From positions 766,501-830,500 of the forward strand of contig OU015669.1 of NCBI GenBank assembly GCA_907165275.2: a stretch of 64,000 nucleotides of DNA, given 5' to 3'. Below the pieces are notes generated by a model, which made no database searches, was not told the origin of the DNA, and saw only the letters and a list, made by a program, of their open reading frames with translations. Positions within the stretch are counted from its first letter, which is position 1. Each line of letters opens with the position of its first letter. Positions 10,989-21,204 of the stretch are shown here, piece by piece. This DNA comes from Zygaena filipendulae (Eukaryota > Arthropoda > Insecta > Lepidoptera > Zygaenidae). Position numbers and translations under genes: made by a program.

Positions 10989-11221
10989 AGGTTTCTGAAC
11001 TAAGAACGTTGATAATAAGCCATAGTGACTGACAAAAAAAATTAAGTGTAGGTAACTGACTTATAATATTAAGATTTATCTGACAGTAATTTATATTATT
11101 TTAAAACATGAATTTTATTGTGATAAACGTAGATCGTACAGAAAGGAAAATGATTAAAATGATTAATAAAATTTGAGCAAGACTATAAACGTAATATTAT
11201 TTGTGTACACTTTACAACTTA

Positions 11222-11450
11222 AACAATGTAGCTTCCTATACTTATAGGAATTAAGGAAGAATTTCAAAATCGGTTCAGTAGATAAAGATATAGCTGTTCC
11301 CCCGTGGTTTTACCCACGGGAAATTCGGAGTTCCCGCGGGAATTCCGGAATAAAAAGTACCCTATGACACTCAGGATCACTGTAGCTTCACAGTGTAAGT
11401 GAAAGAATTTTTTAAATCGGATCAGTAGACCCAGAGATCTGTGCCTTGTA
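11222..11450 (+). repeat. CTAGCTG-family repeat, intergenic between the C19orf12-like genes
   Basis: It contains TAGCTGTTCCCCCGTGGTTT, GAGTTCCCGCGGGAATTCCG, AAAAGTACCCTATGACACTC and AAATCGGATCAGTAGACCCA. It shares the AAGTGAAAGAATTTT module with the copies at 636-1060 and 43430-43680. Confidence 0.6.
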
Positions 11451-11459
11451 TAAGGCAGC

Positions 11460-12130
11460 TGCCAAACTTTGCTACTAGGTGGCGCCACTAGAGTTTGTGA
11501 CATGACATTTAATAGCGTCGCTTGACAGAAAATGAACTTATTTGGAATAATATACATAGTAACTTAAACAGACGATTATTATGTACCTACATGAAAATAT
11601 CCTACATGCTCCTGTCAAACAAAACTTTTTTATTTGAATGGCTTTGAAACTTTATCCGATAGTTTCTCGGCTTCAAATACAAAGTTTAATACTTATACAG
11701 AAAGTTTAATTATGAGGTTTTATTAAACATTGTTTCATTAAATACAATTTTTTTTAAGTTATTTTCATACGAGTTGGTACCTACTTGGTCGAGTTGTCTC
11801 AAATTTTAGTGGCGCCATCTACAATTAGCTTTCAGCTACCACAGATAATATAATACTGACTATACTCAGCTGCCTTCCTCAATGTTGTGGTCACTTGTCT
11901 ATTGTAGAGTTTGAACTTTGGAATTCCCTGAGCGAATTTTGTTTTGACTTTTTAAGTGTTTTGACTTTTGATTGTTCCCCAAAGGCCATAACTACAAATT
12001 TTACTAACTAGACTGTCCAAAACCAAGGCAAAAACATATACGGGAGGTAACACAGTAAACTCAGTCGTAATTTCGTAAAACGTTTTTTAGATTTCTTTTT
12101 GTGCAAAATTTAAATAGGTAATCAAAAATT
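11460..12130. other. intergenic, nothing coding seen
   Basis: AT-rich spacer upstream of C19orf12-like copy 2. It presumably includes that gene's promoter and 5' UTR, but no TATA or initiator motif stands out enough to place a start site. Confidence 0.35.
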
Positions 12131-12134
12131 CAAA

Positions 12135-13807
12135 ATGTCGATGGCACTCCAGCCCTACGCTGCCGACCCTTCTTGGCTTGAAAATGTCCTGTTGGAGATT
12201 GGTGAGTACCTATTTATAGAAAATATATATAATATCGAAAAATATATTTTATCGCCAAGCAAGGCCCAATATACCTATCATTTTATTAAGAAATAAGTGG
12301 AATTGTGAGATTTCACTGATATAACAATAGGTACCTCAAGAAAATATCGAGGACCCTTGGTAGGTAGGTACCTAGTTATGCTCACGCCTATTTCTAGGAG
12401 AGGTACGCAGAGACTACTATACACCTTCGCCTCGTCCAACATAATCTTTCCTTTCCATGGTCATCCCTTTCATAGAAATTTTCATTATGGATTATTTTAT
12501 ACAGATTGGTTTTGTTTGTATACATTATTGAATATAAACAAAATTTTACAAATTGCAAAATTTAAAATAAGCAGGTAATTTATGCTTAAAGGCGGACTTA
12601 TCCTGCGTGGGGATTTCTTCCAGTCAACCTTTGAAAAATCGAAGGATTTGCGGTGAACATTGGCGGGATATTTATACAAAACAGTGATCAAATTATCAGT
12701 GATAAAAAAATAAATTTTCATTTATTTATTTATTTATTTATTTTCGTTTATTCAGGACAACAACAGCTACAAAAACATATAATAGATTTAGAATACAAGA
12801 TATTGCATCTTGTCAAATAACCACAGTTTTATTTGTATAATCCTCAGGTGATGCCTTTGAAATCCGCATAGCGTGGAATAAAGAAACTGCCATATTGACA
12901 GGCGCTCTGGCCATTGCCGGCGGTCTGTTAGGTGGATATGCTGGTGGAAGGATGGGAGCTGTGCTTGGCACAGGAGTCGGCGGGGTGACTGGACTCGGAG
13001 TATCCAGTTAGCATCTCCTACTGTTACTTATTATATTAGTATATCATCAGTATTTTTAAGGACATGCCAAATATCATGGATTGAACTCCACCCCAAATTA
13101 TAGATTTGTAGTAAAGTTCTTCTTTTTCTTCTATAGGAAGACCAAACTAGTTTTCAGTTTATTATTAAAACAAATTGCTGAAACTAAACACCAAATCCAT
13201 GATTATAACTTGAAGCAAATCTGTACTTTCTGTATATTGTTTAAAAAGAAAATAGTGTGATGGTTCTTAATATCACAAAAAGTACTAATAAAAAGAACCA
13301 TTGAGCAATAATATCAAATCATAGAGTAATAGGATATGATACTCAAGGTGAAACCATTACACTTAAATACGCAATAACCGCAAGCAGAATAAAAAAATAT
13401 TTAAACAGCAACTGTACAATGATCATTGCTCAACCAAGAATCTTTGCTTTATTTCAAGTTCTGTAAAAAATATTTGTGGCATTCTCATACACTGTTAATA
13501 ATTGTTTTGTATTTCAAATTTTCAATCAGTCATAGTTACTAGTTAGTCATATATACTTACATTGATGTTCTTTGTTTCAGCCATGGTTTCCCTGCGGGAG
13601 GTCTGGTTAGAAGTGAAGGAGAAGTTGAAGGAAGTCCTGTTCATAATCCTGAATTACTTGCGGAGAATAGACCCGGTAGATTATGTGAGGGCGTTCGAAA
13701 TCATAATGGCATGCTCATCTAGTCGCAGGGAGCTGGTGTTTACGATTTTAGACTTTATTGCCACGAAATTAGGACGCGAGGTCATCTCAAACATTGCTAT
13801 TGCGTAA
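12135..13807 (+). CDS. C19orf12: C19orf12/Nazo-like membrane protein, copy 2
   Basis: Three exons, 12135-12201 (donor GTGAGT, phase 1), 12848-13006 (acceptor CTCAG, ends phase 1) and 13581-13807 (acceptor TTTCAG, stop TAA), give 150 residues, close to human C19orf12 (152). Residues about 37-75 form the Gly-rich hydrophobic hairpin (LTGALAIAGGLLGG, GTGVGGVTGLGVS). The last exon aligns with that of copy 1 (SLREVW / SMRDIW; KLGREVISNI / TLGKQVLSSL). The second donor must be GTTAGC after TCCA at 13006, which is GT but weak. If it is not used, the frame stops after one more codon and would give a short protein lacking the C-terminal helices. The gene is in tandem with copy 1, 1.15 kb downstream, on the same strand. 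Confidence 0.85.
12718..12800. repeat. TTTA microsatellite and LINE-like tail in intron
   Basis: A (TTTA)n tract followed by TTCAGGACAACAACAG resembles the 3' end of truncated retroposons in this genome. It sits in the first intron of C19orf12-like copy 2. Confidence 0.35.
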
Positions 13808-14254
13808 AAAGTTTTTGTACTCTAGTTCTATACTAGCCACTCGTGCTTCTTTTTTGTTTTATTTCGCGACTGCACATTTTGTAATCACTTACCGATTTGT
13901 GCATGTACAGTCATGTTTATTGGTTCATACAATATACATAGTTTTAAAACAAAAACCATGAGTATGCAGCTACATTTACTTATGGAAGACTTGAGATTAA
14001 ATAACAGCACTGTAGCAAATTAGAAATCTTTTTTAAATCAAATAGAAAATGCAAAAATTATCAAATGCACATGTAAAGAACCAAAAATTTATCAATAATT
14101 ATTAATCAGCGCAGAAGAAATTTTTTGGTAGATAGGTAGGTAAACTGAAAAACTAACTACCTGAAGGAAATAATTCTTCCTCGCTTGACAGTAAAAACTT
14201 GCGATTTTTAAATTCTATGTAGCCGTTTTTAACGTGTACGAAATTACGTACCTA

Positions 14255-14340
14255 CGAGTACAGTCAACAGCAGAAATATGTAATCGATTTTGACAGCTGT
14301 TGAATCTTATGGCAATAGTAATAAAGTTCAAACAGTATTT
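14255..14340. repeat. ACAGTCA-type MITE fragment
   Basis: It shares TACAGTCA...CGGC, TTATGGCAATAGTAATAAAG-type sequence and a TGACAGCTGTTGA core with related stretches at about 20112-20225 and 37409-37520. Together they define a roughly 110-bp inverted-repeat element ending near GACTGTAC. Confidence 0.4.
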
Positions 14341-14384
14341 ACTGGCTTATTTTTATTGGCACAGTAGGTCACCATGTCTAGCCG

Positions 14385-14515
14385 CTAATCAAGTGGTTCC
14401 GCGTTCGATTTCCGGTGTTGGTGAATCTTGTGTGATGAACAGGGGTTCCACTTTCTAGTCGGCGTGTGAAGATCTGTGTGTTGTGAAGTGGATTATTGTT
14501 ATTATTATTCTATAT
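14385..14515 (+). repeat. tRNA-derived SINE, copy 1
   Basis: It has a B-box-like GCGTTCGATTTCC near its start, then TTGTGTGATGAACA, TTCTAGTC, GTGTGAAGATCTGTGTGTTG and a (ATT)n tail after GTGAAGTGGATTATTG. The same landmarks recur at 14870-15060, and its 3' part at 42318-42375. A-box and exact ends are not clear. Confidence 0.5.
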
Positions 14516-14869
14516 TGCTGTTGCTGTCTGTACACTATCGATGTAACAAAATGTTCAAAATGTAAGTTAAAGTTGTCATTTGTACGCCGGCAACGGCAGA
14601 ATATGCTGAATCAATCTTAGAGTAACACCAACTTACGTACCTACCGTATTCTTGCAAATAAATAAATAGATAAACAAAACTTTTCTCGCGGAAAAAGAAG
14701 CGCGAGTGGACAACGCTCGTTTACTAAAGTTTTGAAATAGTTAGGTGGGTTTAAGTAGTTTTTAAATAAATTAGCTCACTAAAAATGGCCTTATAATAAA
14801 TTACTTAAGTCACGACTGGTTACAGGCATATCAGTCAACGCTGTTGGCCTATAATTTAATTAGTAGCAG

Positions 14870-15060
14870 TAATGACGAACAGACTTGCGGCAGTCATCAC
14901 GGCGCTCTTAAATCCTGAGGCTTCGGGTGCGATTCCCAGTGAGGGTGTTTGTGTGATGAACTGCTTTCTAGTCTGGGCATAATAAGTATTAGGTATGTTA
15001 CGGTCAATATGATAAATTGGTCCATTACACAAACTACTTGGAGATACTATTATTATTAAC
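14870..15060 (+). repeat. tRNA-derived SINE, copy 2
   Basis: It has the B-box-like GGGTGCGATTCCCAG, then GTTTGTGTGATGAAC and TTTCTAGTC, ending in ATTATTATTAAC. It is diverged from the copy 500 bp upstream, which it follows in the same orientation. Confidence 0.5.
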
Positions 15061-15111
15061 AATTCTATTTATATTTATTCAACATATAACAATTCTATTA
15101 TATTTTTTTAC

Positions 15112-15175
15112 TTTCTAACTGACGGACTAATTAGAATTTTTATTTTCATACCCTGGAGATACTCAATTGAGAGGC
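15112..15175 (-). repeat. terminal fragment of the CRE-bearing MITE
   Basis: CTAACTGACGGACTAATTAG followed by AATTTTTATTTTCATACCC and TGGAGATA is the inverted left end of the element present in full at 23560-23880. The rest is missing. Confidence 0.5.
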
Positions 15176-15352
15176 AAAGCACCCCGACGTGCTAGTTAGG
15201 TTGGGTTTGTGCGGAACTAACTTTTATTATAAATTCGCCTAGCCTCGTGAAGCTCCTATTTCTGTGTGAACAATTTGTAGATATCTACCATTGACAATCG
15301 ACTCGTTTATTGCCAACCACTTTTAGTTTGACAATGTGTTTTATTTGCTCAG

Positions 15353-15548
15353 TTATAATGGAAAGACTGGGCGCTCACAAATATCAGAAATCTTCTTGAA
15401 TTGTGATGATCAAGGTCACTTTAAATTTGTAGCACTGTGTGAACACCTGAATTGCTTAGCAACTTTAGATGCTGACTGTACCTGCTGTTCAGGTACCTCA
15501 TTAGTGTGGGATCAAGTGGATAGGTGTCTAGAAATGTTATTAGATTAG
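15353..15548 (+). CDS. possible terminal exon of an unidentified gene
   Basis: An open frame of about 65 codons starts at a good 3' splice site (TTTTATTTGCTCAG at 15339-15352) and ends TAG at 15546-15548. It is followed by AATAAA at about 15627. The product is Cys-rich and protein-like (DADCTCCSGTSLVWDQ, then CLEMLLD), and I do not recognise it. No upstream exon was identified. It could be a last exon, a retrocopy, or chance. Confidence 0.3.
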
Positions 15549-15639
15549 TAATGATTGTACAAGAGGCAAAATTATAATACCAAGCTATTTAGCTTGTGGA
15601 GTGATATCGGCATCCATTTTGCTTCAATAAATTTTTCTT

Positions 15640-18470
15640 TCTGTCTTTCATTGCACGCGTGAGAGCGAGAAAGCAATGTCGTGTCAAACACTTTTGAATC
15701 TATTAAATAAATTATAAATTTGTTTTGTTATAGATATCATTAAATGTTATGATTTTAATTTTACCCAATATGAATCGTATTTTTTTAGATTTATACATAG
15801 TTCCTTGATACATATTATTATTTTAATTTTAGATGTATTGGTATAGTTATGGTTTTGTAATACGTTTTAATAGAATTGCAATATTTTTAATTAAATAGTT
15901 TGAGATTTTTTTTGTTTTATTCCCATTTTTCATTAAGACAGATAAAAATCAGTAGAGGAACATGAATTACAGCTATTAACGATTAATTTAGGCCTTACTA
16001 CTTACCTCTTTATTCTGCGATCCTGGTACTTTTCGTAAACATTGAGAAATTATGTACAGGTTACCTAGGTTACAGGTTACCTATAACCTGCAATGATCAC
16101 ATAATTTGGTTCGTTTGTAAAAAGACCCTAATCTTTTCAATCGAAACAACTAGTCTGATCTATTTAGATGATCAGAACGAAGGATCCGGTTCGATCATCA
16201 TTCATCAGTAACTTGTTCAAACTTTATTGAGGTCAGATTTTCAACCCTACCCAACTTTAGCACAGGATTTGACGTCAAGTGTCGCGAGTTCGAACCGACA
16301 CGACATCAGGATAAAAATTGATATTGTGATTAAAATTTGTATAAATTTACCTTGTTTCTGGAACATCAGTTGTCTGTTCCATTTAGTACACACTCTGTTT
16401 AGTTAGGTGGCGCTGTGCGATAATCCATGTCCGTGCATTACTTTTTTTATTACCGTAAATACAACGACTCTACCGCCATCTATCTAAAGGTTTAAGACTA
16501 AACTTTATATTCCATTGTAATATCGACTTTAAAAACAATGGACAAGGTTGAAATTACATCAGACAAAACTTCGGAGTGATGATACAAACAGTTCTACCCT
16601 CAAACTTCCTAAAGAATTCTGTATTAATCGTTAAATGAACAGAAATAAAACGACTCATTGAGATTTTTTCTAAAATAAATAGATTTAATTTGTGCACTAT
16701 AAAAAATAAAGACTCAATTCTACTAACCCTATCACAATGCCTTACAATCACTGAAAATTCAACATCAATCGCAGCGAAAAAGGTGAAGTTATTTTAAAAG
16801 AAGTAGTATGAAATATTTAAGTAGATTAGGTAGGCACCCTCTTCTCTTTCAATTTAATAGGTACCTACGTCTTGTTAAATATTTGGGTGGAAATTATTAA
16901 TTGGTAAAAATACTGTGAATATTCGTGTTATTTCTCATCATTATTGTATATAATAATGTAAGTTAAAATAATGGCAAGATTTATTTTTAATTAAATATCT
17001 ACGCACCAAAAGCTCCAAAGGGCAGGCACCCAGGGCCGTAAAATTATTAATTTTTTTTTACCGTATTTTAATTTTTTTAACCTTTTTCAGCTGCCACTGT
17101 GACAAAAATTGTACTAACTGCAGGGTAGGTTGGGTTAAGTCCCACCACAAAGTAAGTCCAGCTACCGGTCCCTTGATTCAAGTCCCATTACTTATATTAC
17201 TCTATCATATAAAGCACATGCTCTACGCAATATTATTAAAGAATCCACTTATTTTAGTAGCTGAATTAACCCGACCTCACCATATTCATTACATAATTAT
17301 TTTACTACATTATACCCAATGAAATAACTCTTCAATATGTGACATTATTCTGTTGAATTTTGATTAAATTCACCAATCAAACTTTACGTCATAAATAGTA
17401 AAATTATTTATAATTAATTATAAAACGATAAATTTTCAATAAATTAATAGGTCAACACAAATCACAATTTTCAGGTGTAAATTTTTATACTATACCTAAA
17501 TCTAGTCCTAATTAAGTAAATAGGTATAATCAGAGATCGAGCCCCTACGAAGCCTACCAACATTTTTTATCAGAGATTTCAAAAAGTCGAAATTTCTGCT
17601 ACAAAATATGCCATAAAGATTAAAATATTTCTGCTATAACTCTTATTGCCTCTGTAGGCCGGGTGATCTGATGTAAACAGTACCTAAATTGAAAGTCGAT
17701 CGCTAACGAATGTACTAACAGCTAACTAGTCTTTTTATATGAGATTTGTTGTATAGAGGTAGAAGCGGGATGAGTTCGGTCAAGCTAGAATAAGAACCGG
17801 TTTTTTCGATTGATATAACTAGGAGGTTAATTTTAATACTTTTTGGGTGAATTTTATGTGAAGCGGAGAGTTTCTCTTAGAAATGCAACACTACATTGGT
17901 TATTTGCTAACATCCTAGGCTGGCGGAGGGTCTAGAACTCAAAATTAAGTAAAAAAAAAATCAATAAAAAAGGGGGGTAAAAATGGGATATGAGATGCAG
18001 ATTTATAGGGCACCTAGGTAGTAGGTACACCTAACCAGAGAAGTTACACATTAGTTTTATGAGAGAAAAAAACATCTTAAAACAATTCTCCGACGGCAGT
18101 TATGGGCAACGACACGCGCAAGATACAGCATCTATCTATTTATATGTATAAATAATAATTAAACATTAATTATAAGTAGGAATGCCTAAGTCTTGAGTGG
18201 TCTTAAGTGCTGAAACTCGAAAGGAACTACGTCATACGAAGTTAAGTGCTTTTGTATCCTATTATTTTAAGTCGATAACAGCACCCAAAGTGGCGACACT
18301 CGCTAAAAATAAACCATTATTATCTACTAAAATTAAGTTTAAAGAAATTGATCGTTGGATATTTAGAATAAGTTGAATATTATTTTTGATGATTCTTCAA
18401 AAGTGGCCGTTTTTGGCAGTTTTGGGGTTCAAACTTTTTGCTGATAAGTTTAAATGTCGCGGAAGTATAA
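15640..18470. other. intergenic, nothing coding seen
   Basis: AT-rich DNA with scattered microsatellite-like runs but no open frame or repeat family that I can place with confidence. Confidence 0.4.
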
Positions 18471-18479
18471 TCAATAAAT

Positions 18480-18768
18480 TTATACAACGTGTTAATGAAT
18501 TGACTGAAAACTAAAAAGTAGTTTGTTCTGAATCGATCGCAACAAGTTTTAATATAAGTTATATCTTTTGTTATATATTTGGCGGGTACACCGCCCGTAG
18601 CAAAAAAATCGAATTGGTCATTGACACGTAGGCGCGGGCTAATGTTGAATTACTTTTAGACTACCTATTAATTTTTTCGACAAAAACTATATTTAAATCA
18701 TATTATTGTTTATTTTCTAAAATGGGTATCAGGTTTTTGGTCAATTCATTAACACTTTGTATAGATTA
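18480..18768 (-). mobile_element. MITE with CAACGTGTTAATGAATT TIRs, copy 1
   Basis: One end reads ATACAACGTGTTAATGAATT followed by ACTGAAAAC. The other reads GTCAATTCATTAACACTTTG, its diverged inverse. The interior (GGCGGGTACACCGCCCG, then GCGCGGGCT) matches copy 2 at 26141-26493 in inverse orientation. It is non-coding. Confidence 0.65.
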
Positions 18769-18779
18769 TACAAAAATCT

Positions 18780-20100
18780 TCTTACTTTCCAAATTAAACC
18801 TCTTAGAGATATGTTTTAGCAAAAATCGCCACTATGTATATTGTAACTTAAGTGCTTCAAAACTATACTCCGACCTGCACATCACTATACTATGGTAATC
18901 ACTCTCTATGGTTATTATGATAAACTCTTAATAATCTATTGGAAATTCAACTGAAAGATTTTTTGTCATCGGATAACAAGTTTTTAAAGCGTTTTGAGAG
19001 TTCCCATATCAAATGCGAGTTTAAGTATGTACGTCTTCTACTCGGTAACGGCTGAACGGAATTACATGTAATCGAATAGTGATCGCAATTAAAGAATGGG
19101 AAAACTTTAAAATTAAATATTTTTTACGAGCATCGAGGAGAAATTGGCGCTTCCCGATGTGAATTCAGCCATAAGTAACGTGCGATCATAGCTCACGGCG
19201 ATTTGGTCCTTCGATCCGGATAATTTCAACTCATACAGTCTATTAGTTATGGAGAATCATGCATAGATATCACAAAATAACTCATAAACCTAATATAAAA
19301 AACAACTTAAGATAAAACAAACAGAAATAAATAAAATAATAAAATAAAACAATAAATAAACAAAGTTAAAAATCACAAAAGTGAACGAAAATTACAAGAT
19401 AATGTCGATATTACGTAGTGAAATAAACAAGTTCGAGCTCCTAGTATTGTGTCATGAACTATTCCACAATAGTGTCATGAAATGTCATGAACTGATTCAT
19501 AAGATCACTGTTTCATTAAGTCATGCTAATTTCTAATTTGAAACTAACACATTAAATTAGTTATTATTTATTACTATACATGCTACAATAAAACTTTTCT
19601 ACGCCTTTTTATTTTGTATTCGAGTAAATTACAATATTTTGACTTAGGATTCTTTTAAAATCGCCTAGGTACTTTGGTATATTAACAACAAAATCACAAA
19701 AAAACAAAGTTTGCTAATTAATTTGTCATCATTGAGCGCGTTTTAGAAATTGGAATGATTTCATAATTGTGAAAAACTAAAACTCGCTAAAAACAAATAA
19801 ATAAAATCTAAAACATCATTCGAGTGAAAAATCATCGAGGTTAACTTTAAGCTGTGAATCCTTGTTTTAAGAAATAATTTAAATATTTAAATTTAAAAGT
19901 AGGCAACTATTTAAAATCAGCCAGCGAGATATGGTACCCGCGGTACATTTCTCCACAACCACTATATTTTATCAATTATAACTTCACATTTTCAACGTTA
20001 TATTGAGAATTAGAATTATCGACTTGTAGATTTTAAGTTTTATTTTATCTAATAATAATTAACAAAAAAAAAAGAATAACAAAAAACCTAACAAGGAATA
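18780..20100. other. intergenic, nothing coding seen
   Basis: AT-rich, with A-rich tracts (about 19260-19380 and 20060-20100). I see no gene. Confidence 0.4.
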
Positions 20101-20111
20101 AATGAATAAGT

Positions 20112-20225
20112 ACAGTCACCGGCATCAATATGTATACATTTTGGTCAGTATTTGAACTCTATCTCTACTTTTGCAATGAGACTCAACGCCTGTCAAAAGT
20201 GTATACATATTTCTGGAAATGAAAA
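20112..20225. repeat. ACAGTCA-type MITE, copy 2
   Basis: It begins TACAGTCACCGGCATC and contains inverse ATATGTATACATTTT / AAAGTGTATACATATTT arms around TTTGCAATGAGACTCAACG. It is related to 14255-14340 and 37409-37520. Confidence 0.5.
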
Positions 20226-20253
20226 GCATTATGGTCGGATTTCAACACATTTA

Positions 20254-21009
20254 GGGCCGATTTTTCAATCCTCAGATAAACAGTTAGATAGTACTTATTC
20301 GACAGATAGCAAAATATTGCATTTTTCAATCGTCAGATAGGCTTTATCTGGGCAACAAGGGCCCTAACTGAGGAATAAATCTATCTGCCGGTTTGACGGC
20401 CAGATAGGCGGCTATTCGATAGATAAAACAGATCCATTGACGTTGAGTTTGAGGTTATTTCTTCTTTTTCTAAAGTAATATGAAAATTATGAAAGTTTTC
20501 GATACTGTTGACGATCTCGCAATTGAAGAAGAGGCTATAATGTATGAACATTTAAAACTGAAAGGAAATAAAGAGTAGGTAGTCAGACCAAGGCCGGACC
20601 AGTTTGCTATGTGGGATTCAAAAGAAATTCATAGCCGTTTCAGACTTAAAAGAATCTGTACCTACTATATTTGCTTCCCCTGATAAGGGATAAAATTATA
20701 CACGAAACACAAGTAAAGTCCAGCAAATTTTTACAATAAATAATAGTAAGTTAGCAGCTAGGCAACGGGATGCACCACGAAAAAAAAGGTTGAATTTGCT
20801 ATCCTCTTCTAACACACAGTACGACGTATGCGTCTTTCACGCTCCTACAGTATTACAGTGAAGTTGGCAACAAAAATCCTCGGTTAGCTATTCGCTTGCT
20901 ATCTAGCCATTGAAAAATGCAACAGTTTTATTTGTCCTTTTATCAGTCAGATAAATTTATTCGCTAGTTAGTTATTAGTCGAGTTATTTGACGATTGAAA
21001 AATCGGCCC
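20254..21009. mobile_element. PIF/Harbinger-like deletion derivative
   Basis: The termini GGGCCGATTTTTCAATC (20254) and GATTGAAAAATCGGCCC (ending 21009) are perfect inverted repeats, flanked on both sides by TTA. A 3-bp TWA duplication with G/C-rich TIR starts is typical of PIF/Harbinger. Subterminal CAGATAA/TTATCTG motifs recur on both sides. At 756 bp it is far too short for an autonomous element; a transposase-like stub lies inside at 20480-20578. Confidence 0.75.
20480..20578 (+). pseudogene. stub of Harbinger-type transposase N-terminus
   Basis: An ATG-started 32-codon frame (FDTVDDLAIEEEAIMYEHLK) ends at TAG. The same frame continues past the stop with DQFAMWDSKE and HSRFRLKR, like the Phe/Arg-rich region before the nuclease domain of Harbinger transposases. 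It is broken and truncated; the catalytic domain is missing. Confidence 0.4.
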
Positions 21010-21204
21010 TTAGTATTCTAGTGTTAAAAAGTAGTTTTGGTCTTTAGCACTAAAACTACTTTTTGAAATGTTGAGGTCCGAGACGCTTTTCGTGTCCAGA
21101 CTTCCGCAGCTGACTGACTGTGCCTGCATAAATGCCATCGTATTAAGTACAATTGTGTAGAGAGGAGGTAAGTTAACCGAGTTGTAAATAGGCGTGCGGT
21201 GAGT

